NCBI RefSeq assembly: GCF_902635505.1
Contig: NC_045427.1
Coordinates: 519,397,665-519,461,664 of the forward strand
Direction: 5' to 3'
Source of the DNA: Sarcophilus harrisii
Lineage: Eukaryota > Chordata > Mammalia > Dasyuromorphia > Dasyuridae
DNA: 64,000 bases
In this document: piece after piece, positions 28,201 through 41,900 of the stretch
Layout: the number at the start of each line of letters is the position of its first letter
Numbering within the stretch: position 1 is the first letter of the stretch
Program-made: the position numbers and the translations under genes
Notes under the pieces: generated by a model
Database searches by the model: none
The model's input: the letters and a program-made list of their open reading frames with translations, nothing else
What the model was told of the DNA's origin: nothing

Positions 28201-31200
28201 ATTTGTAAAAAGAGGGCCCTTAATCTATGATTCAAATCCTCAAAGAACTTTTAAGGATCTTAAAAAAAAATTGTCACACACACACACACACACTCTGATA
28301 CTATTCAACACTGGAAAACAATCAATACCACAAAGATAGGCTGTAGAAATATAACAAGGAAACTGTCTGCATGATTTAAAAGCTATACAGTTTTCACAAT
28401 GTACTAAAAAGGTTATATGGCATTCAAAGAATATTGCTTATGTACTGTTATAAAGAAACTGTTCTTGTGTTCATGTTGATAGTTCCTTAGATGGTTGTCT
28501 GTTGGAATTCTTGTGAAATGTCCAGTCATGTCTGGACTCTATTCTTTTTAGTTCTGGAGGCAGAATCAGCTTTGGATTGGTGAATATTCAAGGTCAGGCA
28601 TGACTACATGCTGGACAGCTTCACTGAGCTACTGTGGATCTAAATTCTAATGCTATGCTCAGAGACTATGGCAACATGTGACAAGTTCTTTCAAATGCTG
28701 TACTATAATCATTTGTTAACAGAGTTTGTGCTATGCATGTGGAATATGCTTATTAGAAAAGTGCCAATCAATTAGCTGAGTGAGTGAAATCCTCGTGATA
28801 AGCCCTAGCCAAACAAGCAAGGGGAGGGCAATGCCTAAGTGGGTTTTTTCTATTATCTAAATTGATTATCTGAATGTCACAAGTACAGCAGCAAGAGCTT
28901 GCATATGTTAAGCATTGAGAAACACCAACAATTTAGTTTATTTACCTAATATGCCACCTCACAAAGCTATTATAAGTAGCTAGAAAAATCATACAATTGT
29001 AAATCTTAAGGTTCTGTGTAAACATCAATAATTATTATGATGCTTGACCAGATTTTTTTTCAGTTCCTTCTCTAAAAAAAGACTGAGTCTAATTCCCTTT
29101 CCTACTCCATCCAATGGAAACTTTCTTCTCCACTGTATTGCTCTCTTATAATCTTGTCCTCTAGGTAGAGGGCTAAGCTTGCAGTGAGTATCCAGTTCAC
29201 CCACTAAGGACCAGTAGGCCAAACTATATTCATGTATGAAGAAATTCACTTTGACCTCAGTCACTAAACTTGTGCTAAACAGAGGAAAATTTTTCTTGTT
29301 TTCTGATTTACAGCTATATAAACAATCACCATATTTTCATGTTAATTGTGATGATATCATTTGTTCACATGTTGATGGGATCAGAAGAAATGTTTGCTTA
29401 ACCTTCCATGCTACTTGGTATAATAGAAATTCTGAGGATGTCTTTCAGAATTCTCTGACTTACAATATAAAAATCTCAATTCTTATGACCTTCACCTTTA
29501 TTCTAGCTCCACCATTTCAAGATGGCTACAAACACTTTCAGATTATGAAAACTTTATTTATTCAGGTATAGCTCAGAAACTTAGTCTCAGAATCAGAAAA
29601 ATCTGAGTTCAAGTGCAACCTCCAACATGTATCGGTTATATGATCCTCAGTAAATCAACTTAACCTCTCAGACCTTTAATAAATTCTCTAAAATTTTAAG
29701 ATGCAGAATAGGTGCTAATACAGATTGGGGAGGGAATTTCTTCAATGGGAATTCGTTAAACCAATGAAATCACAGGTCCAGTTTAAAAAAAAAAAATCAG
29801 AAGCCAGGTCACAACAAGGTCAAGCCTTACCTTTCATAATAGTGAACCAAGTTTTGGTGAACCCTCACTAGCTGAATCTTCATGATCTCAAACTCAAAAA
29901 TATATCCTTTTGATCACCATCTTCTATCACTGTTCCTTTCCTACTATCTCACTCCTTCTAAACTTGTTTTGCTACTGACAGCTTTCGGTCCCTCTCTCTG
30001 TCCATGTAGTAGTCCACTACCCTAGTTCTAACTTTACTTTTCTCCCTACACTATAAGTAAACAGGCGCACAAGATACCACCTCATCCGCCTGTCCATACC
30101 TTGGCAATTCTATTTTCATAGGTTCAATTATCATCTCTCTATTCAGTCTTAAAATTACATATCCAAACCTAATCTTTCTCCTAAATTCCAGACATGTCCA
30201 TACCTGAAGTCATCATATATCTCCCAAACTTGTTCTCTCTCTAAATTTCCGTATTTTTAAGTATACTACTATATTTCTACTCATGTATGTTTAAAAGCTG
30301 TGAGCCATCTCTGACTCATCCCTTATCCACCACCTCCCAATCAAGATATCAAGTTTCTGGCTTCTACCTCTATAACATCTCTTTTATCTGGCTCCATAGC
30401 TCCATTCATACTGTCATTACCTTAATTCAGATCTTCCTTCCTACTGGCCTGAGTCTCCTAATTGGTCTTCCTGCCTCCATTCTCTTCTCCTGTCCAATCC
30501 ATTCATCTTCCTAAGGTACAAATTCTTTCCCTGTTCAAAAGCTTTATTTCTTTTGAGATAAACTCCAACCTTCTTAGCCTGGAATTTAAGATCCTCTGCA
30601 ATTTGAATATAGCATATTATTTCAAAATATTTCTATTATTTCAAAATTCTTTTCCTTCATATCCCCTAAATACCACTCAAACAGTACTAACTTTTCCATC
30701 CTCAACATGCCACATCCCACTTCTGCTTAAGTAAAACATGTCCTCTGCCTCTCAGAAAACTTAACATCCTTCAAGAATCAGAAGGGGCACCATCTCCTAC
30801 CTGAAACCTTTTCTTCTTACATGCCATTATTAGTGGTCTTTCCCTCCTCAAATTACCTTGCATTTATTTACATATGCACGTACTTGTCCAAGAGAACATA
30901 AGTTTGCTTGAGAACAAAACTATTGACCATTTTCTTTGTAACTTGGTAACTCTTAATATCTAGCACAATACCTTGTACATGATTGATGATGGTTGAAATG
31001 AATCATTGAAACAGTATTTTAATAGTATTAAAAATAAAAAATAAGTTGAAAAATTTATCTAGGTTTCAATCATTTCTGTACAAATTTCAGCTACAGAATT
31101 AACTGCTGGTTCATTTTGTCACATTCTCTGGTCAAATCTTAACGTTAAATGGTCACAGGCTACAAATAATAATCGTAACAAAAACTGCTAATTCATACAG

Positions 31201-34200
31201 GTTTAGTACTGTACCTTGTCTGCCATTTTTCCATAGACTCTCCTCTTTCTCTTGGAAGATAGGAGTATTGCTGGAACTCGTTAGCAAAGAGAATACAATC
31301 ATGGCGAGCATCCTTTAGGAGATTTCTAAGTTTATTATACTGTCTAAGACAAAAGAGAAAAATAAAATCTAATGAAGTAAGTGCTTTCCATTCACATTTG
31401 CTGAAAATGAAATTAGAAAAAGGCACTTCAAAGAAAATATCTAATTATTTTTAAATGGACAAATATTTACCTTAAATTAGAATTTTTAGATAATATTTGT
31501 GTTCTAATATTTCAAGGGGATATATGGCCTTTTGTCCCCATAATTTTTCTTTTTTCTCACTCCTGAGATTTTCTGTCTATGGATCATCTGTAGATTTCAT
31601 TGCTCCATAATGGATAGCAACTTAGCATTAGGTCTTTTGAATCATTGTGGCTGAAAAATTCATCACTCTGTAGCCAATATGAATCTTTGAACTTATAGTT
31701 AGCTTTGAGGGAATTGGGACAGCAAGTGGTTATTTGTGGGAATTGAGTGAACAATAGTGACTTTATCTTGTGACTCAATTCTGGAGTTAGCTCAGTTTCA
31801 TTTCTACTCAATGATGGGTCTAGTCCAAATTCTGTCTTGTGAGAAAAGTTTATTTAATTGTGGGAACTGGGAAAACAAAACCTCAAGCCTTACCTAGTTA
31901 TTTGTTTTTTGTTTTGTTTTAATCTAGTCATATATGTCTGAGAAACTGGACAACCCCCACATGCTGTGTAGACTTTTAACTAAGATCTAGGTGAGCTAAC
32001 CAGACTAATGCAAGGGATTTTCCTCACAATTGTACATCTCATGATCAACTATGACAGACTTAGCTCTTCTCAGTAATAAAGTGATTCGATCCAACCATTT
32101 TGGAGAGTAGTTTGGAACTATGCTCAAAAAGTTATCAAACTGTGCATACCCTTTGATCCAGCAATGTTACTACTGGGATTATATCCCAAAGAGATTATAA
32201 AGAAGGGAAAGGGACCTGTATGTGCACGAATGTTTGTGGCAGCCCTTTTTGTAGTGGCTAGAAACTGGAAACTGAATGGATGTCCATCAGTTGGAGAATG
32301 GCTGAATAAATTGTGGTATATGAAAATTATGGAATATTACTGTTCTGTAAGAAATGACCAACAGGATGATTTCAGAAAGGCCTGGAGAGACTTACACGAA
32401 CTGATGCTGAGTGAAATGAGCAGGACCAGGAGATCATTATATACTTCAACAACAATACTAGATGATGACCAGTTCTGATGGATCAGGCCATCCTCAGCAA
32501 CAAGATCAACCAAATCATTTCTAATGGAGCAGTAATGAACTGAACCAGCTATACCCAGAAAAGAACTCTGGGAGATGACTAAAAACCATTACATTGAATT
32601 CCCAATCCCTATATTTATGCACACCTGCATTTTTGATTTCCTTCACAAGCTAATTGTACAATAATTCAGAGTCTGATTCTCTTTGTACAGCAAAATAATG
32701 TTTTGGTCATGTATACTTATTATGTATCTAAGTTATATTTTAATATATTTAACATCTACTGGTCATCCTGCCATTTAGGGAGGGGTGGGGTAAGAGGTGA
32801 AAAATTGGAACAAGAGGTTTGGCAATTGTTAATGCTGTAAAGTTACCCATGTATATATCCTGTAAATAAAAGGCTATTAAATTAAAAAAAAAAAAAAAAA
32901 TAAAGTGATTCGAGATAATTCCAAAAGACTTGTGATGGGAAATGCCATCTGCATCCAGAGAGAATATGGATACTGAATGCAGATCAAAGCAAACTATTTT
33001 CACCATTTCTTTCTCATGGTTTTTACCTTTTGTTCTGATTTTTTTTTCTCACAACATGACTAATAAGAAAATATGTTTAAAATGATTGCTCATGTATACA
33101 ACCTTTATCAGATTGCTTGCTACTTTGGAGAAAGAGGGAGAAAAAAAATTGGAACTCAAAATCTTACAAAAATGAATGTTGGAAACTATCTTTACGTGTA
33201 ATCAGAAAAAAATAAAATACTGTTAAGTTATTGTGGTTGTTTTTGTGAAGCAATTGGTGTTAAGTGACTTGCCCAGAGTCACACAGCTAGGAAGTGTTAA
33301 GTGTCTAAGGCTGGATTTAAACTCTATCCATGGCACTATCTAGCTGCCCCAATAGTATTAAGTTAAAAGGAAAACTTACAACAGCTGTACATTTCAAGCA
33401 ACTCATATGTTTCATCCGAAAGCAAGTCCTATACTTATCATTGTTTCCATGTCCCTTTGATTATTTACAGACACTTGGAGAAGGACACCCTTTTTCTGAA
33501 TTTGGGGAATTGTACCTATTTGTTCTTACTTGGAAAGCTCCTAATATTTTCTCCAACTGGAAATCAAATTACCTAATGCTTTGTTTTCTTTTAATTAATT
33601 AATTTAATTAATTAATGTTTTCTTTTAATTAATTGGCCTTATCTGATTGTTTTTATATCTTATAAAAAGTCTCTCTCATCTTGTATTTGGGATCCAGCCC
33701 TAAGCTGAGAAGATCTGGTCCCGATTGTTAGGCATTTGGCATGCATTGCTTAATAAATTGATACGCTCAGAAGATCAAACCTTTGTTTCCTCAGTCATTT
33801 CAGCTTTCACCTGCCACAGCGAGTTCTCTGGAAATCACAGTCTGCACTAAGTCCATCCATGTAAAGCATGACTTTTGATCTGGATCGGTAATTTCATTTT
33901 CCAATGAGAAACTTCCTTTACTAATGGAGACTGGTAACTATCCTGCAACTTAGTCTTAGAGGCTAAGATTATAAATCTTAGTGTCTGAGGCACTAAAAGG
34001 TTAAATGAATTGTTCAGGGTCATGCAGGTCGGCATGTGTCAGATGTAGAACCTTGAACCTATTTCTGTCCTCTCTGCTCTAGGGCCAGTTCTTGCTTCAG
34101 TACACTGCTTCCTCCAATGCATGGACAACAGGGAGTTAATTGCATTTTCCAGAACACTAACACAGGGTCATAATATTTCCTTCCCCAAGAAGGGGGAACA

Positions 34201-34727
34201 TGCCAATCAGATCTGAAAGTCAGGCCTGTAGTTATGGATGGATGAGTTAAGTTCTAAGAAAGAAAGTCCTTTTTAGGAGACGAGCAACATAGAAGAATGG
34301 AGACATTCATGGCTATTTAAACAAAATTTATTATTTCTCTGAAAAAAGGTAAGTACTGTTCATAGTAAACCAGATGTTAAATTAACATATAAATTATACA
34401 AGGCAGGCAATTAGCATTTACTCCTGGATCAGTATGAAAAACACTTGGGTCATATACTTGCTCAACTGCCCCACACTGGGGAAAACAAAAAAACTTTCCA
34501 AAAGTAAAGATGAAACACTTTATCATCTCTCTCTGAGACAAGTGCTGACTAAGCATTGTCAGAAAACAATCTCTTCAGCTGGAATTAATTGATTAAACTC
34601 TCAATAATGCCAAGATAGCCACAGGACACAGCAAGCCTAGGTGAGGCAGAAGGTACACCAAGATAAAAATCAAAGTCTTTGCCCTCAAAAAGCTTACAAT
34701 CTATACGAGCAAACAATATGTACAATG

Positions 34728-34762
<35 letters not shown>

Positions 34763-34844
34763 ACATGCATGTGTTATATGGTTATACAGAACACTTTATA
34801 TATTTGTTACGGTTTACGGTGTGTGTTATATATAGACACGTGCG

Positions 34845-34891
<47 letters not shown>

Positions 34892-35864
34892 TTCAGGGGA
34901 GGAAGAGGCATTAGCAGGTCAGCGGAATTGGGAAAGACCTCCCGTAGGAGGAAGGGGCAGAGAGAAGGAGGAAGTGTGTTCCAGGAGTGCTAATCAACTA
35001 CTCTAGAAGAAGACATGGAGAAGGGAGATGAAACATTTTATGTAAGGATGGCAAAGAAGCCACTTGGGATGGAATGCAGATTACACAAAAGGAAATACTG
35101 TCTCACAACCCTAGAAAGATAAGCAGGATCTGGTTTGCAAAGGGTTTTAAGTGACAAACTAAAGGGGTCACATGTCTCACTAGCTGACCTTGCACTGTTT
35201 TCCTGAGTTTTTTAACCCTTTTAGTGTCTTAAACCTTCCCTGACATCCTATGTCATAGTTTTCAAAGGCCATGGCAATGAGCAAAATTCTCACCCACCTA
35301 AGACTCAAGGACAAGTCTGGTGGTTCTACCTATTTAGAGATGGGCTGTGAGTGGATTCCCACACAAGTACCTAGAGCAGCAAAATTAGGGATTCACAGAA
35401 TATTTAAGGTCTATACTACAAAGGAACAGCAATAATAACAATAACAATCTTCCATTTGATACAGTACAAAGAGCTTTCCTCACAATCCTGTATTATCATA
35501 TACCCTTTTACATATTTGGAAATTGAATTTCAGAGAGTGTGACTGCCTTGCTTTGCCTGCAATCATTAGTGTCACTCAATTAGTAAGTGGGAGACTTGGA
35601 ATCAAAATCCAGGCCTTCTGACATCCAAGACAGTGTTATTTCCACATCATAAGACTCCCTTTTTTCTAAGGCTTGCTACTACATTCAATCAATATGTTGG
35701 GGTGGAAAGAATACTGGGTTTGCAATCAGAAGACCTGAATTCAAAGATTGCTTTTGGGCTTTGCTGATACTCGTCCTCATTTCTGGAATGTCTTCCCTGT
35801 GGATTCCCACCTGTTCAACTCAAAAGCTTCCTCCTCAAGGAATTTTTCCCTAATGTTTCACATG

Positions 35865-35912
<48 letters not shown>

Positions 35913-38900
35913 CTATATCAAATTGCTTGCCTTCTCAAGAAGAGGGGAGAGGAGAAAGTGAATTTGGAACCTGAAATTTAAAAAAAATATTAAATTTTTT
36001 TGTTTATATGTAATTGAGAAAAAAATTTAAAATTAAATAAGAAAGACAAAAAGGGGAAGTTTTCCTTGTTCTTCCCTTTTATCCAGGACATAATTCAGTA
36101 TACTCTCCTTGTAATTTTCCTCTGTACTTAGCCCCTGTTATTGTTATTTAGGTGGCACTACTTTGAAAAGATGAACTGATGTTTTATCTAAACTCTTCTT
36201 GTCCAGTCCCCCAAAAAACAAACTGGACAGTGTAAAGACAGATGTGTGTCTACTTAAGACGTGTCAAGGTTGCAGTCAAGTCAGGAAGAAGTCAAGAATA
36301 GAATTCAGGTTTCCTGACTTCTGGTTAAATGTGCATAGTACTAGACTCTGTATAATTAACAGAACTTTGTGTGCCCTGAATCAAAAGATTCCTCAAAGTA
36401 GGTCAAACCACATGCATTATTTACAAGCATTACAAGAGTCACCCTTTAAGAATAAAAAATACTTATATACTCATAGCCTTAGCAGTTCCAAATTAGAAGA
36501 CATATGAAAAGGTTATGAAAAGTTAACTTACAGTTGGAATCTTAAAAATTGACATTTTAAAAGCCTATCTTCCTACTCTGTATATCTTAAGTATATTGGT
36601 GTGTGCGTGTCTATCTATCCATCCCTATATAGGACTCATCCATCTTCTCATAAGCAACTAATCTGCTATCTTTTTTTTTTGTTGTTGTTGTTGCAAGGCA
36701 TTTGGGAGTTAAATGACTTGCCCAGGGTCACATAATTAGTAAGTGTCAAGTATCTGAACTCAAGTCCTCCTGACTCCAGGGCCAGTGTCTACTTACCTGC
36801 CCAATGAGCTAAACTTTCTAAAATTTAAGCAAAGTTAAGTATTCTAACTAACATTAATGAAATGGTTTGCAAAGAGTAAATAAAAAATCTAAAATTTGCT
36901 TAATAAGCAAAAGAGCTACTAATGCACCAGACTTTAGATACCAGTCTCTTGGTCCTGTGCTATTTCTCTTAAGGTTCATCATTTCTACCTCCACTAATCC
37001 ATGTCTATTACTTTAAAAAACTGAATAAAAAAAAGTCTAGCTCAAACTTCACCTCCTCTCCAAAGCCCACCCTGATCACTCTTTGATTTTGCAACCCTCC
37101 AGCACTTATAGGCTGTTGCGTTGGCTTGTTATTGTTTATCAATTGTTGTGTAATGGCTCTGAAATCAATTTAATTCCACAAACATTTATTAAATGCTTAC
37201 TACGTACAAGGTGCTGGAGACATAAGATAAAAACCAAAACAGTCTTGGCCCTTAAGATGCTTACATTTTACATGAAATAGATATATTAGTGAAAGAACAT
37301 CTAGAAAAACCAGGAAAATGGTCGTATGTGGTATCTTTCTTATGCCTGGAAGAAAGCTGAGGATGCTAGAAAGCAAAGGTGAAGAGGGAGGCATTGCTGG
37401 CAGGGCAGTGACAGCTTCATACAAAGGCATTAGGCAAGAGAGGGAATATTCAGTAGAGGAAACAACTAGCAAGCTGACTTGGCAGGGTTGTAGAAGATGT
37501 GAAGGAGACTAATGTCAAAATAAGTGAGGAAAGATGGAATAAAGTCAGACTGTGAAGGTCCTTAAAAGGACTAAAGGTCCTGGACTGCAGAGTGGTCATT
37601 TTATCCTCCAGGTAACGAGGAGTCACTTAAGATCTCCCAGCAGAGGAGTGACACGGTTCGAGCTGTACTTTAAGGAGCTAATTTCTGAAGCCGTGCAGGG
37701 GGTGGACTGAAGAGGGGACAGGCTGGTAGAGCCCAATCAAGAGGGTGTGCAATAACTCAGGCAAGGGGGCAGCTGTGTAGGTGGACTCTTGGGACGCCAT
37801 TCCCAGGATATTCTGGTCACTTCCAAACTGGCCCAGGAAGCTATCTTGGGCCTGGGATACCAGCTCCCTCAGCCTCTTCTGCCCCCCTCCTCCTAAGCTC
37901 TCCTTTATAGAGGGCAGAAATTGGACTCTCAGCTCACTTCACTTTGTATATATAGTTCTGCCTGACTTCAAGTCTGCCTGCTGCTTGTCTGAGGACTACC
38001 CTGGTATCCTATCCTAGTCCCCACCCCCAATTATTTTAGGTTCCTTTTGTGTGTTGCTTTCACCCATTAGACTGTAACCTCCTTGAATGTTAGGACTATC
38101 TTTTTTCTTATTTGTACCCTCAGCACTTAGCACAATGCTAAGCTTGGTTAGTCTTTTCTCAATCGTGTCCTACTCTTCATAACCCCATTTGGAATTTTCT
38201 TGACAAGAGATACTGAAGATACATTTTCTTCTCCAGCTCATTTTACAGATGAGGAAACTAAGGCAAACAGGGATAAGTGACTTACCCAGGATCAGATAGC
38301 TAGTAAATACTTGAACTGGATTTGAACTCAGGAACTTCCTAACTTCAGGCCCAGCACTCTAACCACCCATAGCTGCTACTTAATAAATGCTTATTGAATT
38401 GAACTGGATAGCAGGGGACAGATACAATAGATATTGTGGAGGCAGAATTGCCAAGATTGAATGGAGAGGCAAGAGTCCCCTCCTACTGAAGAAGGTAGTA
38501 AGGGATAGAAGAGTCAGGTTTCCATAAGTGCAAAAAAGGGAAAAATGTGAAAGGCACAAACCTAAAATGAAGAGAACTTTTTAAAAGCGAGAACAGGGTT
38601 TTGAGAGAATGTAATGAAAAGAAATGGAAGATCAGTATGGAAACTCTGATGGGGTAGAGCTTATGTGGATGGGAATGAGAAATTGTGAAGTAGGAGTAAA
38701 GCAAATGAATTTTACCTCAACAATCAATCAATCACTAAGTGCTTATAAAACATCTACTATGCTTCAAGCACTGTGCTAGCTGCTAAGGAGCAAAGAAGGA
38801 GACAATTCCCACTGACAATGAGCTTTCAGCATAAATGTAGAGTTAATAAACACACACACACACACACACACACACGTAGTTAAGATAAACCACTTTCAGA

Positions 38901-41900
38901 AGGAGGGCACTAGAAATTGGAGAAGGGAATCAGGAAAAGTTTCATGTACAAGACAGTGCTTGAGATGAGTCTTTAAAGGAAGAAAAGGATGTTATGAGGC
39001 TAAGATAAAGAGAGATTGAATGTTAGATGGAGAGAAGCCCATATGGAAGCAAAGATAGGGAGCATTATGAAGGAGGAATAAAGTGAGAAGGGTACTTTGA
39101 TTGGATAACAATGTAGATAAGTGATGACTAATGAGGTTGGAAAAAAGGGGATCAGGTCATAAAAAGTTTTAAAAACTAAACAGAGGAGTTTATACTTTAT
39201 CCTAGAAGCAGGATAAAACTGCTGAACTTGGTTGATGGGGAAGTCAGTAAAGTCACAAGAAGGAAGAGCTAAGAGTTTGCCAGCTATTGTTTTCCCAACT
39301 AGAATTTTAAGGTGGCTAAAGGTAGGGTCCAAGTCTCCTTTCTTCTCTACCTCCTCCAAATACTCAAAGATAGAATAAATATTAGGTATTTGATCTGGAC
39401 TACTAATTAACTACTCTGTGATCCTAATATATTTATAAGACCACCGGATAAATCCTTATTATTATTAGAATTATTATTAGAGAATTAACAATAGTGTCAA
39501 ACTTTGGAAAACCAAAATAGTTTTTCATGAAAAATTGATTTATTTAGAAATGTTTTGGAGAAAACTATATTTAAAACTCATCCCTTTATATCTGAAGGAT
39601 TTGAGTATTGCTTTAAAAATTCTTCAAGATGAAAATATTTTTTAAAAACAAGATTACCAGGCTCAGCATTGTGTCAGCAATCCAAATGATCACAACAAAT
39701 TGATTTTAGTAAGAGAAATTGAAATATGACACCTGGCCTGCCTTTAAACTTGGGCATGTATAAACATTTCTATTTTACAGTCAGAACAAAATCAGCTTCA
39801 AACTCATTTAATCAAAATATTCTATCTGAAAAATCTGCACACAATCTACTTAATGTACATTTTATGAACAGGACATGTAATAAAAGGCAATTTATCATTT
39901 TAATATACAAATAAAAACACTTTACACCCTTCACAGTCAAGTAATGAAGAAACGTCAGTGTTTGATAAGAATAAATGACTCCTATATTTAAATGATTTTA
40001 GGTATGAGGCTGGATATATAATTCTAACACTCTCTACAAAGGGTGGTCTCCAAGTGTAACCACAGAATCTTCTTAAAATATTAAATGAAGCAAAAACATT
40101 GTTAAAGCATTTCTGTTTTAAAAGTCTGTCAACTGTTTTTTACCATTTAGATATTTTTATATGGAAAGGGTTTTAGACTGGCTTCTTCCAGAAGGTCTTT
40201 GTTTAGCAAATACAATTATTGTAAATGGCTTGCTACTGTAAGACTCTCAGAACAAAATGGGAGTTTAGAGCAGGGCCGGGAGATCATTATATACTTCAAC
40301 AACAACACGATATGATGACCAACTCTGATGGACCTGGCCATCCTCAGCAATGAGATCAACCAAATCATTTCCAATGGAGCAGTAATGAACTGAACCAGCT
40401 ACGCCCAGAAAAAGAACTCTGGGAGATGACTAAAAACCATTACATTGAATTCCCAATCCCTATATTTATGCCCACCTGCATTTTTGATTTCCTTCACAAG
40501 CTAATTGTACAATATTTCAGAGTCTGATTCTTTTTGTACAGCAAAATGATGGTTTGGTCATGTATACTTATTGTGTATCTAATTTATATTTTAATATATT
40601 TAACATCTACTGGTCATCCTGCCATCTGGGGGAGGGGGTGGGGGGAAGGAGGGAAAAATTGGAACAAGAGATTTGGAATTGTCAGTGCTATAAAGGTACC
40701 CATGCATATAATCTGTAAATAAAAGGCTATTAAAATTAAAAAAAAAAAAAAGAAAGAAAGAAAAAAAAAAGGGAAAAAACCAAAAAAACAAAATGGGAGT
40801 TTATTTTAGGCCTCTTTCAGTAAATTATTATATGCTATAATCTGTATGCACTTGCAATAGAGCAGCATAGAGTTTAAAGAAAATACCGGACTGTTTTTCA
40901 TTCAATAAATTGTTGCAAATTTCTGAAAGAATACATATACATATAAATATACATACATGTATACACACACATACAAAGAGTTCTATATACGCATGAACGT
41001 ATATTTCAGGATTAAAGTGCTAAGAATACTAAAAAGAAATCATCAAACAACTTTCTGCTGCAAGACAAATAATGTGAAGGTTGCACTAGTTGTAACCTTA
41101 AAATATCAACCTACAGAGACATGAACTACAGAAGCAGATGAGCAGATGATTATGCTTCAGTCATGTGCTGAAATGAAAACCGTGAAAGAGAGCTTCTGCA
41201 AAAATGCCTTTGATAATTCCTTATTAGAAAAGTAAATTCCAAAATTCCTTTTAAATAATAGGTTTCTTACCCTTTCCATCCTCCCTCCCCCAGGACCTTT
41301 CTTGTTTAATAAGTTCAAATTAGGAGCAAATAATTATGCAAAACAGATATACCTTCGTCCTCTTTGATGCTGTACAGCTTGACAGGCTGTTTGCATGAAA
41401 ATAATACCTTTCAGCTCAGGAAACTCAAGAATTTCAAGGTAATCTTGAACAACTTTCCAGTCAGGGATAACATAATGAGTCACATCACTGGACAAAAGTT
41501 TCCCATCTGGAACATAATTCAAAATTTAAGAGATGAGACAACATTTCCAAGGCTGCTTTATTACCACTGTCATGTTGCAGAGTCTCTGTGAACAAAATAA
41601 CTTACAACCTTAACTACCCTGCATGGTTTTTAAAAGACAAGACAAATCTACTTTGGTAGAGAGCCAAAGACCAGGTAAACTTAGCAGCTTCATTTTTCTA
41701 AAGGTGGGATAAATAAAAACATAACATGGTTTATTATGGTGCCAGAGTTACGCTGGGGGGAGTTGATAGATTTTTCTGAAAAATCAACAAACTTTTAGGA
41801 TTACTTAGAATTTCTGGATTAACCCAAAACTGCCTAACAATCCTTATCAGCAGACCGAATAAAAAAGACAATTTCCAGAGACTCATCAAATGTTATTATT

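Larger units (their letters stand above)
28046..29565. other. DIS3L intron 3, mid part
   Basis: 28550-28625 carries copy 2 of the unclassified repeat of 23805-23885. Otherwise unique sequence with no recognisable feature. Confidence 0.45.
31344..41352. other. DIS3L intron 2, 10 kb, repeat-rich
   Basis: Holds the nested L1 pair (31990-33235), MAR1 SINEs, L2 pieces, several microsatellites and an L1 3' end at 40268-40786. Stretches 33370-34600, 39000-40250 and 40804-41352 are unique-looking with no feature I can name. Confidence 0.6.

Noticed and set aside
32164-32478. 104-residue frame with [10 protein letters not shown] as a host gene
   Set aside because: It is the L1 ORF2 C-terminus of a 5'-truncated copy with a target duplication.
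34679-34993. Frames made of Val-Cys and Thr-His repeats
   Set aside because: They are translations of the GT and CA microsatellites.
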